Source: Gemmatimonadota bacterium (GTDB lineage Bacteria > Gemmatimonadota > Gemmatimonadetes > Palauibacterales > Palauibacteraceae). Taken from it: a DNA stretch of 22,088 nucleotides. Position numbers and translations under genes: made by a program. Shown piece by piece: positions 14,676 through 22,088 of this stretch (position 1 is its first letter; each line of letters opens with the position of its first letter). The notes beneath the pieces were generated by a model. That model was not told the DNA's origin. It was given only the letters and a program-made list of their open reading frames with translations, and searched no databases. The stretch covers positions 1-22,088 of the forward strand of contig JAMJQV010000034.1 in the NCBI GenBank assembly GCA_023554435.1, in the 5' to 3' direction.

Positions 14676-16477
14676 GGTCGGTGTGCCTGGCTGCAGCCGT
14701 CTTTCTGGCCGTGGCGGCGCACACGCCGACTTCGGCTGTCTCCCAGGAAGGGGCGGGCGCTGCCCTGGTCGAACGGAGGGCCCTGGATCACGCGACCAGG
14801 CTCGAGCAGGCCGGCAGGGAGGACGAGGCCATGCGGGCCCTCGAGAACCTGCTCGATGAGCAGCCGCAATCGGTATCCGCGCTGGTCTATCTCTCGCAGC
14901 TGGCTCAGCGAGCCGGAGCACCTGAGCGGGCGCTCTCGAGGGCGGAGGCGGCGGCAAGATCGGACGACTCGGGGCTTCCGGCGTTGCGGCAGGTGTGGAT
15001 CCGGACGCTGCAGGCGGCGGGGCTGCAAGACAGTGCCTTGAAGGTGACGCTGAGCTGGATCGAGGAGCAGCCCGCTGAGGCCTCCGCATACCTGGAGTTG
15101 TCCGGCCTGTGGGCCCGCTCCGGCAACACGGGGGAAGCGATTGAGGCCCTGGAGACCGGACGAGTCACCATCGGGTCGAGGCGCCTGTTCGTACAGGAGC
15201 TGGCGGCCCTGTACGCGACCAGGGGTGCCTACGAGCCTGCGGCGCGGGAATGGCGCGCGATGCTCGCATGGGGAGACGCGGGCGTGGAGGCCGTGGAGCG
15301 TCGGATGACGGATCCCACTGTCGATCGGCCGGTGGCGCTGGAGGCGGTGAGGAAGGAACTCGCGGCTTCCGAGTCCACGATGCTCGAGCGGAAGGGAGCG
15401 CTGGACCTGGCGTTACGTCTCGGGGAGTTCGCCTGGGCGAGGGACATCGTGGCCGGGCTCTCGGCTGACTTGCCGGAACCGGCGGCACGGGATGTCCTCA
15501 GGGACTACGTGGCGCGCGCCCGGGATGCCGGCGACCTGGAGGGAGCGGCCTGGGCAGCGGAGTCGCTGGTCCGCCGGGCGGACACGGACGAGGAGGTGAT
15601 CTACTGGATGGCGTTCGCCGCCGACCTCTCGTACGAAGCGGGTGACCTGGCGGGAGCGCGCACCGCCTTCGAGGATCTGCTGGCAGAGACGGAGCCAGGA
15701 TCAGACCTGTACGAAGTGTCGCTTCAGCGTCTCCACGAGTTGGCCGCGAGCGGAGACCCGGATCGTGCGGAGAGACTTCTGCGAGAGTACCTGGCGCTGT
15801 ATCCCGACCGACGGCTGACCTCCGTCCGGATGTCGGTGCGTTCGGCCGGGGCCTGGCTGAGGAGAGGGCGCCTGAACAGGGCGAGGAGCGTCGTGGAGCT
15901 CGTTCCGCCAGCGGATGCGGAGCAGGCAGCCCTCCAGGGCGCCGTTCTGGGTCGCCTGGAGATCCTGGCGGGTCGGCCGGCGGTAGCGCGCGGACACCTG
16001 GAGCTGGCGGCGGCCGTTCCGGCGGGGGATGCCGGCGCCCGCATCCTGGCTCTTGAGCTGCTTGCCATAGTGGAGCAGGCAGATTCCAGCGAGATCGCGG
16101 CGCTTGGGAGCGGGATCGTCGCGGCCACGGCGTCGAGCGATCCGGGGCCCTTGATCGAGTCGGTGTCGCGGTGGTCGGCCCTCAGGACGCCGGGCGGCGA
16201 GGGCATGGCGTCGTTCGCGGCGCAGGAGCTTCACGATGCCGGCAAGATGGACGAGGCACGTTCGATTCGGATCACGATAGTGGAGGAATGGTCCGGATCG
16301 CCTGAGGCGCCGCGGGCCCTTCTTGAGCTGGCCCGGGCCGACCATCCGGAGAATCCGGCCCGGGCCGCCGACTGGCTGGAGCGCCTGGTCGTCGACTACC
16401 CGGAGAGCGCCATGGCCCCTATCGCCCGGCGCCTTCTCGCGGAGTGGGCGACAGGGGGGGGAGCAATGGGAGCATGA
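14672..16477 (+). CDS. secreted/periplasmic tetratricopeptide-repeat protein
   Basis: This 601-residue protein starts with a signal peptide (MRSVCLAAAVFLAVAAHTPT, cleavage near SAVSQ). Degenerate TPR helices run from about 35 to 200, for example DHATRLEQAGREDEAMRALE and YLSQLAQRAGAPERALSRAE. More helical hairpins fill the middle. A TolA-binding-like end (about 530-592) contains WLERLVVDYPESAMAPIARR. TPR arrays bind partner proteins, and its translational coupling to the DUF4175-like gene suggests the two products act together. ATG 14672 lies in the ATGA overlap. An 8-G run (16454-16461) near its 3' end lies just before the next start. Specific function unknown. Confidence 0.8.
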   Translation: MRSVCLAAAVFLAVAAHTPTSAVSQEGAGAALVERRALDHATRLEQAGREDEAMRALENLLDEQPQSVSALVYLSQLAQRAGAPERALSRAEAAARSDDSGLPALRQVWIRTLQAAGLQDSALKVTLSWIEEQPAEASAYLELSGLWARSGNTGEAIEALETGRVTIGSRRLFVQELAALYATRGAYEPAAREWRAMLAWGDAGVEAVERRMTDPTVDRPVALEAVRKELAASESTMLERKGALDLALRLGEFAWARDIVAGLSADLPEPAARDVLRDYVARARDAGDLEGAAWAAESLVRRADTDEEVIYWMAFAADLSYEAGDLAGARTAFEDLLAETEPGSDLYEVSLQRLHELAASGDPDRAERLLREYLALYPDRRLTSVRMSVRSAGAWLRRGRLNRARSVVELVPPADAEQAALQGAVLGRLEILAGRPAVARGHLELAAAVPAGDAGARILALELLAIVEQADSSEIAALGSGIVAATASSDPGPLIESVSRWSALRTPGGEGMASFAAQELHDAGKMDEARSIRITIVEEWSGSPEAPRALLELARADHPENPARAADWLERLVVDYPESAMAPIARRLLAEWATGGGAMGA

Positions 16478-17736
16478 GGATCCGGGTGCTGGGACTGTGT
16501 GCGGCGACTGTCTTCCTTCTCCCGTCGTTGGCCGCGGGCCAGACGTTGCTCATTCCGATGGACGATCGCCAATCGAACCATCTCCGCGCCTACGGCTTGG
16601 TCTATGAGGCCATTGCGGCCGGAGAGCGAGCCGAGTGGCTGCTTAACTATCGCGGCGGTTCATTCCTTCTTCCGGGTGTCGCTCATGTCCAGAGGAATGC
16701 GGCTCTTCTCGGTGTCACGGTCGAGACACTGACCGGGCGCTCACTGGCTTCGCTGCGCGCGGAAATCGAGGAGTCGAACATGGAGTCGGTCCCACTCGAG
16801 AAGGCGCCGGAAATCGCCGTGTATACGCCGCCCAACTCGTCGCCGTGGGACGATGCCGTGACTCTGGCGTTGGAGTACGCCGGCATACCGTATGAGCGGA
16901 TCTGGGATCCGGAAGTGCTGGCGAACGGATTGGAGCGGTATGATTGGCTGCATCTCCACCACGAGGACTTCACCGGTCAGTATTCCAAGTTCTACCTGAG
17001 CTACGCGGGCTCCGAGTGGCTGCGGGACGAAGTGGAGCGGAACGAAGCGGTCGCTTCGGAGTTCGGCTTTGACAACGTTCCCGATCTCAAGAAGCAGGTC
17101 GCGGGAGCCATACGGAGCTACGTAGAGGGCGGGGGACTGCTGTTCGCCATGTGCACCGCAACGGAGACGCTCGACCTGGCTCTTGCAGGTTTGAACGCGG
17201 ACCTGGCCGCCTCGTTTGCCGATGGCACGCCACCCGACCCGGGTGCGGAGGCGAACATGCTGTGGGATCGGGCCATGGCTTTCGAGGGTGCGCGCCTGAT
17301 ACTCGACGGTTCGGTGAGTGCGTTCAGCGACATCGACGGCCACCAGGTGAATACACCGTGGCGCCAATCGCTGGGGAGTTTTGAACTGTTCGATTTCAGC
17401 GCCAAGATCGATCCCGTGCCGGCCATGCTGACCCAGTCGCACGAACGTGTATTGCCAGACTTCTACGGGCTGACCACCAGCTTCGCCGCCGAGCGCATCA
17501 AGCCCGGTGTGGTGGTGCTCGGGAGTGACGAGACCATCGGCGTGGTCAAGTACTTGCACGGGCAAGTGGGGGAGGGGAGTTTCACGTTCCTCGGGGGGCA
17601 TGACCCGGAGGATCCACAGCATCTGGTTGGTGATCAACCCACCGACCTTGATCTGAACCGGAACTCGGCCGGTTACCGGCTGATTCTGAACAACGTTCTG
17701 TATCCTGCTGCGCGCAAGAAAGCGCTCAAGACCTGA
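16474..17736 (+). CDS. secreted 'asparagine synthetase B-like' protein (GATase-like fold, not a true AsnB)
   Basis: The 420-residue product has a signal peptide (1-23, ending LAAGQ), then LLIPMDDRQSNHLRAYGL and WLLNYRGGSF. Homologs with these motifs in Bacteroidota are often named 'asparagine synthetase B', from memory. Further conserved blocks are LHLHHEDFTGQYSKF (159-173), GGGLLFAMCTATETLDLAL (219-237), FSDIDGH (284-290), FDFSAKIDPVPAMLTQ (306-321), GGHDPEDPQH (374-383) and NSAGYRLILNNVLYPA (397-412). There is no N-terminal Cys nucleophile or ATP-pyrophosphatase motif, so it cannot be a normal AsnB. C227, after a hydrophobic strand, sits where a GATase-like nucleophile elbow would be. It starts in an ATGA overlap (16474-16477). 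I think the family is recognised but its activity is unknown. Confidence 0.75.
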   Translation: MRIRVLGLCAATVFLLPSLAAGQTLLIPMDDRQSNHLRAYGLVYEAIAAGERAEWLLNYRGGSFLLPGVAHVQRNAALLGVTVETLTGRSLASLRAEIEESNMESVPLEKAPEIAVYTPPNSSPWDDAVTLALEYAGIPYERIWDPEVLANGLERYDWLHLHHEDFTGQYSKFYLSYAGSEWLRDEVERNEAVASEFGFDNVPDLKKQVAGAIRSYVEGGGLLFAMCTATETLDLALAGLNADLAASFADGTPPDPGAEANMLWDRAMAFEGARLILDGSVSAFSDIDGHQVNTPWRQSLGSFELFDFSAKIDPVPAMLTQSHERVLPDFYGLTTSFAAERIKPGVVVLGSDETIGVVKYLHGQVGEGSFTFLGGHDPEDPQHLVGDQPTDLDLNRNSAGYRLILNNVLYPAARKKALKT

Positions 17737-17740
17737 AACG

Positions 17741-18952
17741 ATGCGAACGAGCGACATGGACGATTCGAGGGCAGCGCTGCTCGGAGACGGAAGGGCGTGG
17801 GCTCCGCCCGGTCGCCTTGAGGGGTTGCCGCCGTACCCGCTGGCCGATGTGCCCGACATCAAGGCACGGCTGCTCGCCGAAGGGCGCACAGTCATGGACC
17901 TGGGGGTCGGGGATCCCGGTCTACCGGTTCCCGAGGCCGCGGTGGAGACCCTCAGGGAAGCGGTTGGGAATCCAGCCCTCAGCAAGTACGGCTTCCAGCG
18001 GGGTGCGCCCCGGTACCGGCAGGCGATTGCCGGCTGGCTGTCGAGGCGGTTCGATGCGGACGTCGATCCCGATCTCGAGGTCCTGCCGGTGATCGGTAGC
18101 AAGGAGGCCATTGCTCTCACGGCATTCGCCGTGCTGGATCCAGGCGACACGGTGCTGATTCCGGACCCGGGCTATGCCCCGTACTTCGGCGGCCCCTACT
18201 TCGCCGGAGCCGACGTGATCCGCTACGGTCTGCGAGCGGAAGAGGGATACCTGATTCCGCCCGACGCCATCCGGCGGGCCAGGGGACGCCTGCGACTGGT
18301 GTACATCAACTACCCCAACAATCCGACCAGCGCTGTTGCCGAAGCGGACTACCTGCAGGAGGTCGTGGATGCCTGTCGGGAGAGGGAAGCCGTACTCCTG
18401 TTCGACAATGCGTACTCGGAAATCACGTTCGACGGATTCAGAGCGCCCGGCCTGCTCGAAATGGACGGCGGCCGTGAGGTAGGTCTTGAGTTTCACTCCA
18501 TGTCAAAGACTTACAACATGACGGGTTGGCGACTCGGCTGGGCCACGGGCGACCGGGGACTGATCGGCGCTCTCCGGCGGGTCAAGACGTTCTTCGATAC
18601 GGGCGCGTTCATGGCTCTCCAGACGGCTGGCGCGGCGGTTCTGGAGAACCCGGACGAGTACATTCGGTTCAACCTCGACCAGCTCGGCCGGCGGCGTGCG
18701 GCAGCGGTCAGCGCGTTTCGGGACGCCGGTCTGGACGTGACGGCTCCCAGGGGCACCCTGTACCTCTGGTTTCGAGTTCCAGGGCAGTCGACGTCGGAGG
18801 ACTTCTGCCGCCGCCTGCTGATCGACTCGGGTGTGGTGCTCCTTCCAGGCTCCGCCATGGGGCCCGGAGGTGAAGGGTTCGTCCGCGCTTCTCTCGCGAT
18901 CCCCGAGGATCGGTGGGAAGAAGCTGGCCGGAGGATCCAGGAGGCCCTTTGA
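17741..18952 (+). CDS. dapL: class I/II PLP aminotransferase, LL-diaminopimelate aminotransferase type
   Basis: This 403-residue fold-type I aminotransferase has DLGVGDPGLPVP (53-64), the pocket GSKEAIAL (119-126), PDPGYAPYF (141-149), NYPNNPTSA (190-198, PLP-contacting N194) and DNAYSEITFDG (222-232, D222 and Y225). The Schiff-base lysine is K256 in HSMSKTYNMTGWRLG, followed by R264. An Arg in FVRASLAI near the C-terminus would bind the substrate carboxylate. These blocks resemble DapL-type enzymes, which make LL-diaminopimelate for lysine and peptidoglycan. The family also includes other aminotransferases, so the substrate is inferred. The start is 4 nt after the previous stop, with a weak SD. 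ATG 17756 is an alternative. It ends in a TTGA overlap with the next gene. Confidence 0.8.
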   Translation: MRTSDMDDSRAALLGDGRAWAPPGRLEGLPPYPLADVPDIKARLLAEGRTVMDLGVGDPGLPVPEAAVETLREAVGNPALSKYGFQRGAPRYRQAIAGWLSRRFDADVDPDLEVLPVIGSKEAIALTAFAVLDPGDTVLIPDPGYAPYFGGPYFAGADVIRYGLRAEEGYLIPPDAIRRARGRLRLVYINYPNNPTSAVAEADYLQEVVDACREREAVLLFDNAYSEITFDGFRAPGLLEMDGGREVGLEFHSMSKTYNMTGWRLGWATGDRGLIGALRRVKTFFDTGAFMALQTAGAAVLENPDEYIRFNLDQLGRRRAAAVSAFRDAGLDVTAPRGTLYLWFRVPGQSTSEDFCRRLLIDSGVVLLPGSAMGPGGEGFVRASLAIPEDRWEEAGRRIQEAL

Positions 18953-19830
18953 CGGATCGCCCGGGGCCTGAACATCGCGAGGCGGGAGCCGGACGTTCCG
19001 AGACGAGAGCGGCGTATCGTGCGCGCGGCTATCGTCGAGCGGTACGCGGGGGACTGCTGGTTTCGGCAGTGCTCCATGCCCTCGTCGCCATCTTCCTCTC
19101 GGGGCAGTTCTACCTTGCAACCCGGTCCTTTAGCCCGGTTGAACTGCCGCCCCGCGACGCGGTCGGGCTCCAGGTCATCGACATTCGGGACGTCGAGGCG
19201 GAGACCGATGCGGAAGATGTCCTCGAGATGCCGCCGGAGGAGCGCGAGCAGATCCAACGCCCGGAGCCGCCGACTCCGGGCGCGGGCGATCGGACCCAGA
19301 GAGCCGGAGAGGACGACGGGTTCGGTCTGACCAACGCGGAGCGACTGCGACCTCGCGAAGGCGACCCCCGGCTGTGGCAGGATTTCACGGGCCGACCGAT
19401 GCCGGAGTACCTCGAAGACCGGTTCGCGCAGGCGGAGGGCGTGATCCGGGCACGGCTCGGGGCGATGCTCGACAGCCTGGCGCTCACGGAAGAGCAGCGG
19501 CGGCGGGCCGTCGAGTGGCTGTTCGGCGAGGGTGACCAGCAGTGGGGCGTGACTCCGGACGGGATTGTCCTCGGGGGCATGGTCATTCCGATGAACGTCG
19601 GGGCGTTGTTCGAAGCCGAGGGACCCCTTGGCCGTGAGCTTCGGCAAGAGCAGCGTGACCTCGAGCAGATCCAGCGGCAGGACTTCCAGACTGATGTCGA
19701 GCGCTCGCAAAGGGAAAGGCTCGAGGAAATGCGGCAGCGCAGCGAAGAAGAGGCCGAGCGTCGGAGGCAGGATTCCATCGCAGCCGAGGCCGATACCACG
19801 GATACCCGCCGCCCCGAGCCTCGCGACTAA
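18949..19830 (+). CDS. TonB-type membrane-anchor protein lacking a TonB C-terminal domain
   Basis: The product has 293 residues from TTG 18949, which overlaps the aminotransferase stop (TTGA) and follows AGGAGG (18939-18944) at 4-nt spacing. A basic cytoplasmic tail (about 1-34) precedes one helix (about 35-52) with S39-xxx-H43, the pattern of TonB's anchor that contacts ExbB/ExbD. After it comes an acidic, proline-containing linker (about 60-115), a folded-looking middle (about 130-230, with REGDPRLWQDFTGRPMPEYL and WGVTPDGIVLGGMVIPMN), and a C-terminal highly charged Glu/Arg/Gln coiled coil. I see no TonB_C domain. A GTG at 18913 would extend the frame but fits the gene overlap less well. 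Role unknown. It may be a partner or adaptor of a proton-motive stator complex. Confidence 0.6.
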   Translation: MTDRPGPEHREAGAGRSETRAAYRARGYRRAVRGGLLVSAVLHALVAIFLSGQFYLATRSFSPVELPPRDAVGLQVIDIRDVEAETDAEDVLEMPPEEREQIQRPEPPTPGAGDRTQRAGEDDGFGLTNAERLRPREGDPRLWQDFTGRPMPEYLEDRFAQAEGVIRARLGAMLDSLALTEEQRRRAVEWLFGEGDQQWGVTPDGIVLGGMVIPMNVGALFEAEGPLGRELRQEQRDLEQIQRQDFQTDVERSQRERLEEMRQRSEEEAERRRQDSIAAEADTTDTRRPEPRD

Positions 19831-19849
19831 GCCGCGCTTCCGCTAAACT

Positions 19850-19873
19850 ATTCGGCTTGCGATACGTCCGAAT
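19850..19873 (+). repeat. 6-bp inverted repeat in the gap before valS
   Basis: ATTCGG (19850-19855) and CCGAAT (19868-19873) flank 12 nt in the 74-bp gap between the anchor gene and valS. It could be a weak leader hairpin. No T-box features or U-tract are seen, so this is a low-confidence structural note. Confidence 0.2.
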
Positions 19874-19904
19874 GGGCGTCCCTCATCCACGATCCAGCTG
19901 CGCC

Positions 19905-22088
19905 ATGAGTGACGAGAAGACAACACACGAGCTGAGTGCCCGTTTCGATCCGACCGGGATCGAGGCTCCGATCTATCAACGTTGGCTGGATCGCAATGCG
20001 TTTCATGTCGAGGCCGCGGATGTCGCGGCGCCGTACGTGATCGCGATTCCCCCACCGAACGTCACGGCGGCGCTCCACATGGGGCACGGGCTGAACAACA
20101 CGATTCAGGATGTGTTGATTCGGTTCCACCGTATGCGGGGCCGCGATGCCATGTGGATTCCTGGCACGGATCACGCCGGGATCGCCACCCAGAACGTCGT
20201 CGAGCGTGACCTGGCCAAGAACGGCTTGAGTCGTCACGACCTGGGCCGAGACCGCTTCGTGGAGCGTGTCTGGGAGTGGGTGGACCAATACGGATCGACG
20301 ATCATAGAGCAGCTCAAGACCATCGGCTGCTCCTGCGACTGGGATCGGACGCGCTTCACGCTCGACGAGGGGTTGTCACGGGCCGTGCGTGAGGTCTTCG
20401 TCCGGTTGTATGACAAGGGACTGGTCTACCGGGGCAACTATATCATCAACTGGTGCCCACGATGCCTGACGGCGCTATCGAACGAGGAAGCCGAGCACCA
20501 GGACAGCCGTGGACGACTCTACCATCTCCGTTACCCCCTGGCCGATGCCGATGAGGAGTACGTGGTCGTCGCGACCACGCGACCGGAGACGATGCTCGGG
20601 GACACGGCCGTCGCCGTACACCCCTCGGATGAGAGGCACCGACACCTGGTGGGACGCCAGGTCGAGCTGCCTCTCGTGGGTAGACTGATCCCGATCATCG
20701 CGGATGAATACGTGGATCCGGAGTTCGGGTCGGGCTTCGTCAAGGTTACACCGGCGCACGACCCCAACGACTTCGAGATCGGGCTGCGGCACGATCTGCC
20801 GCGTGTCGACATCATGAATGATGACGCCACCATCAGCGACCAGGCGCCGGAAACCTACCGGGGCCTGGACCGATTCGAGGCGCGCAAGCGTGTGCTGGAG
20901 GACCTCGACGCACAGGACCTGCTGGTGGAGGTGGAAGAGCACGATCACTCCGTCGGCCATTGCTACCGTTGCTCCACCGCGGTTGAGCCACGTCTCAGTC
21001 TCCAGTGGTTCGTGCGCATGAAACCCCTGGCGGAGCCGGCCCTGAAAGCGTACCACGATGGGCGGCTGCGATTTCATCCTGAGCGGTTCGGGAATACGTA
21101 CGAACACTGGATGACCAACGTCCGGGATTGGTGCATCAGCCGGCAGCTCTGGTGGGGTCACCGGATTCCCGTGTGGTACTGCCAGGACTGTGGAGAGGTC
21201 ATCGTGGCTCGCGAGGATCCTTCCGAGTGTGGCTGTGGCGGGACCCTGGAGCAGGATCCAGATGTGCTGGATACGTGGTTCAGCTCGTGGCTGTGGCCTT
21301 TCAGCACTCTCGGCTGGCCCGAGGAGACGGACGACCTCGCGAAGTTCTACCCGACCCACACCCTGAGTACGGCTCCGGAGATCCTCTTCTTCTGGGTTGC
21401 CCGGATGGTCATGGCGGGTCTGGAGTTCGCGGGCGACCTCCCGTTCACGGATGTTCTTCTGCATGGTACGGTGCGCGACGCGAGTGGCCGGCGGATGTCG
21501 AAGTCGCTGGGCAACGGGGTGGATCCGCTGGAGGTCGTTCAGCGCTTCGGGGCCGATGCGATGCGTTTCACCCTCGTGAACGCGGCGGCCCTCGGGACCG
21601 ACCTTCAGTTGGACCACGAGGATCTGGACTCGTCATTCCGGGTCGGCCGCAACTTCGCGAACAAGATGTGGAACGCCGTCCGCTTCGGGCTTGGCTACCT
21701 CACGGAGGACGATGTCGGCACCAGTCCGTTGGACACGGAACTCGAAGTTGCCGATCGCTGGATCCTCGATCGCTTCGCGGTCACGGCTGCGGCGGCGACG
21801 GACGCCCTGGAGCGGTTCCGCCTGCACGATGCCGCCGAGCTCACCTACCAGTTCGTGTGGGCCGAGTTCTGTGACTGGTACCTCGAGTTGGCGAAGACGC
21901 GATTGCGTGGAGATCGGGGAGAGGCCAGCAGGGAGGCGGCCGCCTCCACCTTCGCGTTCGTGCTGGATGCGTGGCTTCGGCTTCTGCATCCGATCATGCC
22001 GTTCATTACCGAAGAGATGTACTGCCACTTGCCGGGACGGGGCGACGAAGACTCGCTCCTGCAAGGTCCATGGCCCGACCTCGACGAC
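19905..22088 (+). CDS. valS: valyl-tRNA synthetase (3' end outside window)
   Basis: The first 728 residues are visible. The HIGH motif is H58-M-G-H61 in PPPNVTAALHMGHG, and the KMSKS loop reads RMSKS (530-534). The CP1 editing insertion contains TTRPETMLGDTAVAVHP and the WCPRC, CYRCS and YCQDCG Cys pairs typical of bacterial ValS. The C-terminal anticodon-binding helical bundle starts near residue 595 and is cut by the window, so about 150-200 residues are missing, judging from the usual ValS length. It charges tRNA-Val and edits mischarged Thr. ATG 19905 (MSDEKTTHELSARFDP) is preferred, and ATG 19872 in the same frame is an alternative. No clear SD is seen before either. It may be read from the upstream operon. 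Confidence 0.96.
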   Translation, partial: MSDEKTTHELSARFDPTGIEAPIYQRWLDRNAFHVEAADVAAPYVIAIPPPNVTAALHMGHGLNNTIQDVLIRFHRMRGRDAMWIPGTDHAGIATQNVVERDLAKNGLSRHDLGRDRFVERVWEWVDQYGSTIIEQLKTIGCSCDWDRTRFTLDEGLSRAVREVFVRLYDKGLVYRGNYIINWCPRCLTALSNEEAEHQDSRGRLYHLRYPLADADEEYVVVATTRPETMLGDTAVAVHPSDERHRHLVGRQVELPLVGRLIPIIADEYVDPEFGSGFVKVTPAHDPNDFEIGLRHDLPRVDIMNDDATISDQAPETYRGLDRFEARKRVLEDLDAQDLLVEVEEHDHSVGHCYRCSTAVEPRLSLQWFVRMKPLAEPALKAYHDGRLRFHPERFGNTYEHWMTNVRDWCISRQLWWGHRIPVWYCQDCGEVIVAREDPSECGCGGTLEQDPDVLDTWFSSWLWPFSTLGWPEETDDLAKFYPTHTLSTAPEILFFWVARMVMAGLEFAGDLPFTDVLLHGTVRDASGRRMSKSLGNGVDPLEVVQRFGADAMRFTLVNAAALGTDLQLDHEDLDSSFRVGRNFANKMWNAVRFGLGYLTEDDVGTSPLDTELEVADRWILDRFAVTAAAATDALERFRLHDAAELTYQFVWAEFCDWYLELAKTRLRGDRGEASREAAASTFAFVLDAWLRLLHPIMPFITEEMYCHLPGRGDEDSLLQGPWPDLDD

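Noticed and set aside
16741..18150. 469-codon antisense frame over the AsnB-like and aminotransferase genes
   Set aside because: It spans a gene boundary and has no coherent protein features. It is a high-GC shadow.
18511..19710. 399-codon antisense frame over the aminotransferase and TonB-anchor genes
   Set aside because: It is the mirror of Glu/Arg-rich coding sequence, with no domain and no plausible start context.
19831..19904. T-box riboswitch controlling valS
   Set aside because: The gap is only 74 bp, far too short for a T-box leader, and it has no T-box sequence.
20475..21617. 380-codon antisense frame inside valS
   Set aside because: It lies opposite highly conserved ValS motifs and has no independent support.
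1..22088. tRNA genes, CRISPR arrays, transposases or integration sites
   Set aside because: No cloverleaf-like segment, regularly spaced repeat, transposase motif or long terminal repeat was seen. Base composition is even throughout.

Overview
The window is a dense, high-GC bacterial chromosomal segment with 16 genes. Two are cut by the window edges. No gene-free stretch exceeds about 220 bp, and I found no tRNA, rRNA, CRISPR array or mobile element. The gene set (M14 zinc peptidase, DUF4175-type giant membrane protein, secreted 'asparagine synthetase B-like' protein, MlaEFD lipid transporter, several lipoproteins, a TonB-type membrane anchor) implies a diderm with an outer membrane. The mix recalls Gemmatimonadota or relatives of the Bacteroidota. 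That placement rests on family recall, not on a marker gene.

Left part (1-3616): the end of a rightward membrane protein meets a leftward block. That block, read right to left, is a lipoprotein, then mlaE, mlaF and mlaD. mlaE and mlaF share a 4-nt ATGA overlap. Middle (3617-10480): a secreted M14 metallopeptidase, the ClpB disaggregase with a striking 10-bp hairpin in its leader, a small lipoprotein, a leftward methylmalonyl-CoA epimerase, and thioredoxin followed by a strong terminator-like hairpin.

Right part (10483-19830): a tightly packed rightward operon of rsmI, a DUF4175-like coiled-coil membrane protein, a periplasmic TPR protein, a secreted AsnB-like/GATase-like protein, a DapL-type aminotransferase, and a TonB-type SxxxH membrane anchor with no TonB C-terminal domain. 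Four of its five junctions are 4-nt stop/start overlaps (GTGA, ATGA, ATGA, TTGA). The fifth has a 4-nt gap. valS follows and runs off the window.

Most genes are housekeeping: translation fidelity (rsmI, valS), proteostasis and redox (clpB, trxA), propionate/methylmalonyl metabolism, and envelope lipid transport. The least understood and most interesting part is the translationally coupled envelope module DUF4175-TPR-AsnB-like-TonB-anchor. Its products are all predicted to sit in or across the inner membrane and periplasm.
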